Source: Streptomyces sp. L-9-10 (GTDB taxonomy: Bacteria; Actinomycetota; Actinomycetes; Streptomycetales; Streptomycetaceae). From it: a stretch of 64,000 nt of DNA. The notes under the pieces are model-generated. The model had not been told where the DNA came from. It worked only from the letters and a program-made list of their open reading frames with translations, and searched no databases. The position numbers were made by a program, and so were the translations under genes. The stretch lies in NCBI RefSeq assembly GCF_004151105.1, contig NZ_PHRF01000095.1, positions 124,001 through 188,000 of the forward strand. Direction: 5' to 3'. This document shows positions 58,814-64,000 of this stretch, piece by piece. Position 1 is the first letter of the stretch, and every line of letters begins with the position of its first letter.

Positions 58814-59775
58814 GCCGCCTCCATCCAGATATCGGCGAGTGACTCCTCCAGATTGATCCGGGGCCGCCAGCCGAGCCGGTCGCGTGCGGTCCGTACATCG
58901 GCCTGCTGCCAGCTGCCGCAGCCGTCGGGGTACGGGAACGGGCCCGCGCCCAGCTGTTCCGGCGCGGTCTCGCCCCGGGGGGCGCCGACGGTGGCGTGGC
59001 CGGCCCGCATCGGCCCGGGGGGCAGGTCCAGTTCGTGCAGGGCGCCCGCGTACCCCGCGACCCTCGCCAGTACGGCGGCGGCGTCCCGCAGCCTGACCGC
59101 GCGTCCGGTGCCGATGTTGACGACGCCCTGGGCGGCGGAGAGCGAGGCGGCGTGCACGGCGCGCGCCACGTCGCGTACGTCGACGAAGTCGCGCTGCACC
59201 CCGAGGCCGCCGAGCTTCAGCTCACCGTCGCCCGACTGCATGGCGCGGCGCATCGCCTCGGCGAGCCGGCCGAGCGGGGAGCCCGCGGGGGTGCCGGGAC
59301 CCACGGGCGAGAACACCCGGAGCACGATCGCGTCGAGCCCGGACCCCAGCACCAGCTCGGACGCGGCGAGCTTGCTCACGCCGTACGGGCCGCCGGGGCG
59401 CGGTACGGCGTCCTCGGCGGTGGACGAACCGTGCTGGGACGGGCCGTACTCGGAGGCGCAGCCGAGCTGGACGAGCCGGGCGCCGCAGCGGCTGCGGCGC
59501 AGGGCCTCGCAGACCGTGGCGACGGCGACCGTGTTGTGCCGGGTCAGCTCGCGCGCGCCGCCCCGGGTGGCTCCGGCGCAGTTGATGATGACCCCGGGAT
59601 GGACTGCGTCCAGGAAGCGGGTGAGCGCTCCCGGGCTGCCGCCCGCGAGATCGAACCGTACGTCGGCGTCGTCGCCCCGGCCGAGCGCGGTGAGGTGGAC
59701 GGCGGGGTCGGCGAGCAGCCGGTCGGCCACGAAGCGGCCGAGGAAACCGTTGGCACCGAGCAGCAGGACCCTCAT
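58801..59775 (-). CDS. NAD-dependent epimerase/dehydratase
   Basis: 324-residue extended SDR. GANGFLGRFVADRLL is the dinucleotide loop; YGVSKLAASE supplies the catalytic YxxxK. The RDFVDVRDVARAV and NIGTGRAVRLRD segments are typical of nucleotide-sugar epimerases. ATG at 59775 overlaps the stop of the upstream frame (ATGA). Together with the spherulation-4-like gene it looks like part of an exopolysaccharide-type cluster whose glycosyltransferase may be the degraded gene upstream. Confidence 0.9.
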   Translation of the reverse strand: MRVLLLGANGFLGRFVADRLLADPAVHLTALGRGDDADVRFDLAGGSPGALTRFLDAVHPGVIINCAGATRGGARELTRHNTVAVATVCEALRRSRCGARLVQLGCASEYGPSQHGSSTAEDAVPRPGGPYGVSKLAASELVLGSGLDAIVLRVFSPVGPGTPAGSPLGRLAEAMRRAMQSGDGELKLGGLGVQRDFVDVRDVARAVHAASLSAAQGVVNIGTGRAVRLRDAAAVLARVAGYAGALHELDLPPGPMRAGHATVGAPRGETAPEQLGAGPFPYPDGCGSWQQADVRTARDRLGWRPRINLEESLADIWMEAACRI

Positions 59776-60640
59776 CGCGCGGCTCCTCTGTGCCGGCGGG
59801 CCGGTGCGGGGGCCGCCGCTGCGGCCCGTGGTGCGGATTGCGGAGTCATCTCTGGGTTCTCCTTCACGAGGTGGTGCTGAGGGCTCAAGGGGTGCGCCGG
59901 CGCCCGCGAGGGGGCGACGGCGGCGGGGGCGAGGGGTCCGGGCGCGGCGGCTCTGCGGACGAGGGCGGGGACGGCGGGGGCGTCACGGCCGGGCAGGAGG
60001 CCCGCCGGTACGGACGCGCGGGACAGGGCTTCCGGGGCGCGGGCGGTGGTGCGCCCGGTGGCGGCTCCGATGACGGCGGCCCCGGGGAATCCGTGGGCGA
60101 GTCCGCGCCGGGCCTGTACGGGGAAGAGGTGGGCGCACCGGGCGGCGGGAAGTACGGCGAGGGCCGGTGCGGCGAGCAGCGCGCGCAGCGGTCCCCGGCG
60201 CGGGCACGCGACGAGCGCGCCGGCGAGCGCGGGGGTCCCTGCCAGGCCTATCGCCCGTGGGGCGCCTCGCTCGGCCATCGCGCTCCCCCGCTCCGGCGTA
60301 CGCCCCCAAGGAGCCGGGATGGTCACCGATGGCGTGCGCGTCGACCGCCTCGTCCGGGACGGGCAGGGTGGCCGACCGCCCGTGGAAGGCGCCGGGCGGG
60401 GCGCGCGCCGGCACATCGCGCGCGCCCCCCGGTCCGTGCGCCCGCGACGTGCCAGCGGTCGTGGGGCAGGGCGCCCGCAGCCGCACGCCGTACGCCGCGA
60501 CCAGCGGCGATCCGCCGAAGAAGCGTTTGGCCAGCAGTCCGGGCAGCGCGTCCGGGCCTCCGGGTGCGGCACGGCGGAGATCAGGCACGGCAGGGCGGAG
60601 ATCAGGCACGGCCACGGTGTGCACACTCCGGCGTGCGCCG
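59772..60640 (-). pseudogene. Degraded gene upstream of the epimerase, possible glycosyltransferase remnant
   Basis: From about 60240 down to 59772 the minus strand has strongly GC-biased third positions in one frame, encoding hydrophobic segments (ALLAAPALAVLPAAR, RRGLAHGFPGAAVIGAA) like the C-terminal end of membrane-linked GT2 enzymes. Between about 60300 and 60620 the protein-like signal is in another frame (LLAKRFFGGSPLVAAYG), so at least one frameshift is needed. No start or catalytic motif was found. An internal AAGGAG site and ATG at 59849 could still translate a 25-codon peptide coupled to the epimerase. Low certainty. Confidence 0.35.
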
Positions 60641-61135
60641 GGGGTACGGCAGACGGCTTCCGAGTACGGGACGGCCGGCGGCCCGCCGCGGCCGGCTCCG
60701 TGCAGCGCGCCGCGAACCGGCGCCGGTCACACCAACGTCCGGACTCACCTGTCGCATACGGACAGCCACCGTACGTAAGCGGTACGAGCCGCACGAGCAC
60801 ACCCCCGATCTCCCCTGTGAGCGGCCGCCGTTGATCCGGCGACTCGCAGCGGGACGACCGTAAGCGGATAAGCCGGTGGTGCGACGGACGGTTGTCCGTC
60901 GCACCACCGGAAGGGGTGAATACACGTAACTTTCCCGTACCGGTAGCGTTCTGTCGCGCTACGGAACAGACCGGCTACACGGCGTCAGACCGCGGCCACG
61001 CTCTCGGCGGGCACGGGGAGGGCCCTCGGGCCGCACGGCGGACCGCGGCGAGCACCGGATACGGACTCACCGGCCGAGCGGCTCCACCCCGCGTGCGATG
61101 ACAACGCGGTGCGGGGCGGTCATGAGACGGGCATC
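60641..61135. other. 495-bp region without a recognisable gene
   Basis: Two items stand out: a perfect 17-bp hairpin at 60873-60910 (separate entry), and at 61074-61093 a 20-base stretch matching 19 of 20 bases at the 5' end of the initiator tRNA genes. No protein-like reading frame was recognised. Confidence 0.6.
60873..60910. terminator. Strong isolated hairpin
   Basis: CCGGTGGTGCGACGGAC (60873-60889) and its exact complement (60894-60910) form a 17-bp stem with a GGTT loop. It lies 225 bp beyond the stop of the DUF3152 gene, with no U-tract on either side. It could end transcripts arriving from the right. Confidence 0.6.
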
Positions 61136-62566
61136 TCAACCAGTGGGAAAGACCCAGGGGTTCGGCTTGCACGTGATCCCCTCGATGTCCAGCGACTTCG
61201 TCTGCTGCTGCATCACCGGAGCGAGCGACCCGGGCGTGCGGCAGCTCACATGATTGTGTCCGAGCCGGTGTCCCACCTCGTGGTTGATCAGCATCTGCCG
61301 GTAGCTGAACATCGCCTTGTCACCGAAGGTCTTCGCGCCCCGCGCCCAGCGGAAGGCGTTGATCATGACGCGGTCGGTCGACGCCGAGTCGCAGGACACA
61401 TTGTCGATGGTCGTGTCCAGGCCGGACTTGGCGCACCAGACGCCGGTGGTCCCCGGACTCGCCAGCGTGATCACGAAGTCGGCCTCGCCGCTGGAGATCC
61501 GTTCGAAGGTCATGGCGCCGTTGTGGGCCCAGCTCCGGTCGTCGTTCAGGGTCTTCTGGACGGCGTCGGCGAAGAGCCCGCCGTCCAGCCCGAGCCCCTT
61601 CTCGACATCCACGCGGTAGCGGAACTTCTGCCCCTTGCCGGGCGCCTTGGCGAGACCGGGTACGGCGGTGAAGTCGCCCGAGGCCGTCAGCTTCGGATCG
61701 AGCGGGAACTGCCGTGTCATCAGCTGCGCGTAGGTGAGGGCCGGGGCGGCCGCCCCGGCCGCGGACCGCGAGGGGGTGGGCCGGCCCTCGGAGCGCGAGG
61801 TGTCATCGGCCTCGACGGCGCGCTCGGCGCCGTCGGCGGACCGCGCGTCGGCCCTCTTCGTCCCGCCGTCGGTGACCTGCCCGGCCACGACGACCGCGAG
61901 GACGGTGGTCACCGCCGCGGCGGCGATGCCGGTGAGCGCACGTCCCTTGCCGCCTCTGGCGGGCTCCGCCGGGTCCTGCTCGGTGTCCCCGCCGCCGGGG
62001 CCGTCGGCGCCGCCGTCCCGGTCACCGGTGGGGTGCGGGCCGGGCGCGCCGTCCTCCGAGACGGCGGTACGGGAGGACGGGGCACGGAAGGCGTCGAACG
62101 CGTCGTCGTCGAACGCCTCGATGAACTCGCGGCGCGGTCCCGGGATACGCGGAGCCGCGGGCGCCGGAGCGGCGGGCGCCGACGGCGTGGGCGCCGAAGT
62201 CCCGGGCGTACGGGCCTGCTTGGGCGGGGCCGCGCCGCGCCGCGCCGTGTCGGCGGACTCGGCGGACTCGGCGGGGTGACGCGTATCACCGTGGCGCCGC
62301 TCATCGCCCCAGCCGCCGCCGGCCTCACGCTGCTCGGGGTGGCCGCCGCGCACCTGCGGCACGCCGTGCGCGGGGGTGGCGTGCGCGGGTCCGCCGTGCT
62401 GCTGCTCCGGGCCCGCGTCCCGGCCCTCCGCGTCCCGGCCGTCCGCGGCGCGCCTGCGCCATCCCCTGCCGGATCCGGCCGGTGCCGGGTCGGGTTCCTC
62501 CGCCGCGACCGCGGCCGTGGACCGCGCGCCCTGGGGTACAGGGCCCTTGCGGCTGTGTCGTCCCAC
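61136..62566 (-). CDS. DUF3152 protein with metzincin-type zinc site
   Basis: 476 residues. A long, disordered, charged N-terminal cytoplasmic part (1-205) precedes one transmembrane helix (about 208-228, ALTGIAAAAVTTVLAVVVAG). The extracellular DUF3152 domain contains HEVGHRLGHNH, an HExxHxxGxxH zinc site characteristic of metzincin proteases, and four cysteines likely paired. Single-pass topology places the active site outside the cell. GTG at 62566 lies 8 bp after the hydrolase stop, so it is coupled to that gene. Protease activity is inferred from the motif only. Confidence 0.88.
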   Translation of the reverse strand: MGRHSRKGPVPQGARSTAAVAAEEPDPAPAGSGRGWRRRAADGRDAEGRDAGPEQQHGGPAHATPAHGVPQVRGGHPEQREAGGGWGDERRHGDTRHPAESAESADTARRGAAPPKQARTPGTSAPTPSAPAAPAPAAPRIPGPRREFIEAFDDDAFDAFRAPSSRTAVSEDGAPGPHPTGDRDGGADGPGGGDTEQDPAEPARGGKGRALTGIAAAAVTTVLAVVVAGQVTDGGTKRADARSADGAERAVEADDTSRSEGRPTPSRSAAGAAAPALTYAQLMTRQFPLDPKLTASGDFTAVPGLAKAPGKGQKFRYRVDVEKGLGLDGGLFADAVQKTLNDDRSWAHNGAMTFERISSGEADFVITLASPGTTGVWCAKSGLDTTIDNVSCDSASTDRVMINAFRWARGAKTFGDKAMFSYRQMLINHEVGHRLGHNHVSCRTPGSLAPVMQQQTKSLDIEGITCKPNPWVFPTG

Positions 62567-62574
62567 GCCCCGGA

Positions 62575-63534
62575 TCAGCTCCTGTCGTAGTCATCGATGA
62601 GTTCCCGGCACGCCTGCGCGACCTGCCGGGGGTACTCCATCATGGCAACATGTCCGGCGTCGGGGAGGGTAAGCAGCCGCGAACCGCGGAAAGCGGCCGA
62701 CGCCCTGCGGGCCATACGGCACGAAACGAGCAGATCCCGCCCGCCGTAGACGAGCAGCGTCGGCGCCAGCACCCGTTCGGCCTGCCGCCACAACCCGTGT
62801 TGACCACCCAGGGTGTACGCGTTGACGATACCGCGCGCCGAGTTGGCCATCGCGTCCCAGAAATACGGCAGTTGGAGCCGACGCTCCATCTCCCGCACGG
62901 CGTGGCGCAGATCCTCCTCGGGGACCGACGAGGGGTCGCCGTAGGTCAGCCCCATCGCGCCGCGGGTGCGCTGCTCCGGCGTCCAGTCCCGGGTGAGCCG
63001 GCCGAACAGCGAGGCGACACCGGGCAAGGCGAGGAGCGCGGTCGGCAACGCGGTGCGCTGCACCCGGATCTCCGGCAGCGCGGGCGAGATCAGCGTCAGG
63101 GTCCGCACCAGATCGGGCCGGGCCGCGGCGACGCGCGTGACGACGGCGCCGCCGAGGGAGTTGCCGAGGAGGTGCACGGGACCGCGCCTCTCCGCGTCCA
63201 ACAGCCGGATCACCGCGCGGGCATGACCGGTGATGGAGTAATTGCCGTTGTCCGGCGGCGGCGAGTCCCCGAACCCGGGCAGATCGACGGCCTCGCCGTC
63301 GACGATGTCCTCCAGGAACGGCATCAGCGCCGACCAGTTCTGCGAGGAGCCGCCGAGCCCGTGCACATACAGCGCGGGCGGCGCGCCGGCCCGGGACGCG
63401 GGCCGCGCTCGTACGGTCAGCGTCAGCCCCGGCAGCGCGACGGAACGGAGCCGCTCCCCGTCCGCGACCCGTACGGGACTCACCTTCGGCGCCACGGCGG
63501 CGGCAATGGTTTCCGGCAGCTCGGTCGACGACAT
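62575..63534 (-). CDS. Alpha/beta-fold hydrolase
   Basis: 319-residue alpha/beta hydrolase: YVHGLGGSSQNW oxyanion block, nucleophile LLGNSLGGAV (Ser), acid in LVYGGRDLLV and His in PDAGHVAMME. No signal peptide. It is the first gene of a two-gene operon with the DUF3152 protein. Related enzymes include esterases and C-C hydrolases; the substrate is unknown. Confidence 0.9.
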   Translation of the reverse strand: MSSTELPETIAAAVAPKVSPVRVADGERLRSVALPGLTLTVRARPASRAGAPPALYVHGLGGSSQNWSALMPFLEDIVDGEAVDLPGFGDSPPPDNGNYSITGHARAVIRLLDAERRGPVHLLGNSLGGAVVTRVAAARPDLVRTLTLISPALPEIRVQRTALPTALLALPGVASLFGRLTRDWTPEQRTRGAMGLTYGDPSSVPEEDLRHAVREMERRLQLPYFWDAMANSARGIVNAYTLGGQHGLWRQAERVLAPTLLVYGGRDLLVSCRMARRASAAFRGSRLLTLPDAGHVAMMEYPRQVAQACRELIDDYDRS

Positions 63535-63685
63535 GCCGCAATGTTACGAGACGATCACGCCCCGGCCCGTGTGTTCGCGGTCACAAGCCGCATGGCGCCG
63601 CGCACCCCCTGCTTCCAGAGCAGGCGGGGGTCCGAGGACAGGGCCTAGGCTCTTAGGGAGAGCTCTGGGAGAGAGAGGGCACGCC

Positions 63686-63916
63686 ATGGCGGTTGACCCC
63701 ACGGATCCCGAAACCTTCGAGACGGACGGCGAGGACGGGACGGCCGAGCTGGACGAGGAGGTCCCCGAAGCCGACGCCGCGGAACAGCACACGGACGTAC
63801 GGCCCGGGGGCGACGAACCCCTGACGCGTATCGACCCGGACAGGGCGGACGAAGCGGACGCGGCCGATCAGGCGCGGGCGGTCGGGACCGACGAGGATGA
63901 CGACTACCGTCCGTGA
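63686..63916 (+). CDS. Small acidic protein
   Basis: A 76-residue, highly acidic protein rich in Asp, Glu and Ala with no hydrophobic core, probably intrinsically disordered. GAGAGGG lies 7 bases upstream of the ATG. Short acidic proteins of this sort are common in Streptomyces core regions, but no function is known. After its stop only 84 bp remain in the window, holding no recognisable feature. Confidence 0.65.
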   Translation: MAVDPTDPETFETDGEDGTAELDEEVPEADAAEQHTDVRPGGDEPLTRIDPDRADEADAADQARAVGTDEDDDYRP

Positions 63917-64000
63917 CCGGGCGGCCGGGCTCGTGGCGCGAAGGGCCTGGTACGCCCACCGGACGTGACCGGGCGCCAAAAAAACAGGTCCTCACCACGC

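Overview
The window is high-GC actinobacterial chromosome, almost certainly Streptomyces. Supporting evidence is strong G/C at third codon positions, frequent GTG/TTG starts, and a string of characteristic Streptomyces genes: sigR-rsrA, wblC, catR-katA, adnA/adnB, mycoredoxin, PPA1309-, UPF0182- and DUF3152-family proteins. The gene order looks like conserved chromosomal core, with one likely accessory insertion at about 34.8-39.1 kb. No CRISPR array, insertion sequence, prophage or replication origin was seen.

Layout. 0-4.6 kb: a truncated membrane protein, the thiol-stress operon sigR-rsrA behind a textbook sigma-R promoter, an alpha/beta hydrolase, a SRAP/HMCES-type DNA-crosslink protein and an M50-like membrane metalloprotease. 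4.7-9.1 kb: aroA-rsgA, an SMR (SugE-type) exporter overlapping a convergent TetR gene, and hisN. 9.3-11.8 kb: a CBS-domain protein and the divergent katA/catR pair with a 7-1-7 Fur-type operator over the katA promoter. 12-14.4 kb: two identical initiator tRNA genes flanking a large Sel1/TPR-repeat gene. 14.4-24 kb: UPF0182 membrane protein, PPA1309 protein, PDZ/Lon-like protease, moaE, SDR epimerase, metalloprotease and NUDIX genes. 23.7-26.8 kb: a compact operon of a TerD-AIM24 fusion and two AIM24 proteins. 27-32 kb: DUF45 metalloprotease, an E1-like ThiF protein, an AarF/UbiB kinase, a small basic protein, and wblC (whiB7) with a long leader holding an upstream ORF and an intrinsic terminator. 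32-34.7 kb: uvrD2 and mycoredoxin.

34.8-39.1 kb is the least ordinary segment. It holds an S10 serine carboxypeptidase without a signal peptide, a PsiD-like pyruvoyl-dependent decarboxylase broken by one frameshift, and a divergent Tat-exported fold-type-II PLP enzyme. Its base composition is visibly less GC-rich than its surroundings. 39.3-49.6 kb: nudC, an M20 dipeptidase, and the AdnB and AdnA helicase-nuclease subunits, separated by an orphan Phd-type antitoxin fused to the stub of a deleted RelE toxin. 49.8-57.9 kb: an alkyltransferase-like DNA repair protein, a pseudokinase/lipid-flippase-like membrane protein, two TAP-type lipoprotein peptidases, and the sulfurtransferase moeZ. 58-64 kb: a spherulation-4-like protein, an NAD epimerase, a degraded gene, a DUF3152 metzincin-like protein, an alpha/beta hydrolase and a small acidic protein.

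Functional threads. Thiol/oxidative stress is prominent: sigR-rsrA, mycoredoxin and moeZ each have a recognisable GGAAT-N18-GTT sigma-R promoter, and katA/catR adds peroxide control. Antibiotic stress is represented by wblC, whose leader looks like an attenuator. DNA repair is covered by SRAP, UvrD2, AdnAB and the alkyltransferase-like protein. Short tandem duplications with a 15-bp period recur in both promoters and reading frames.
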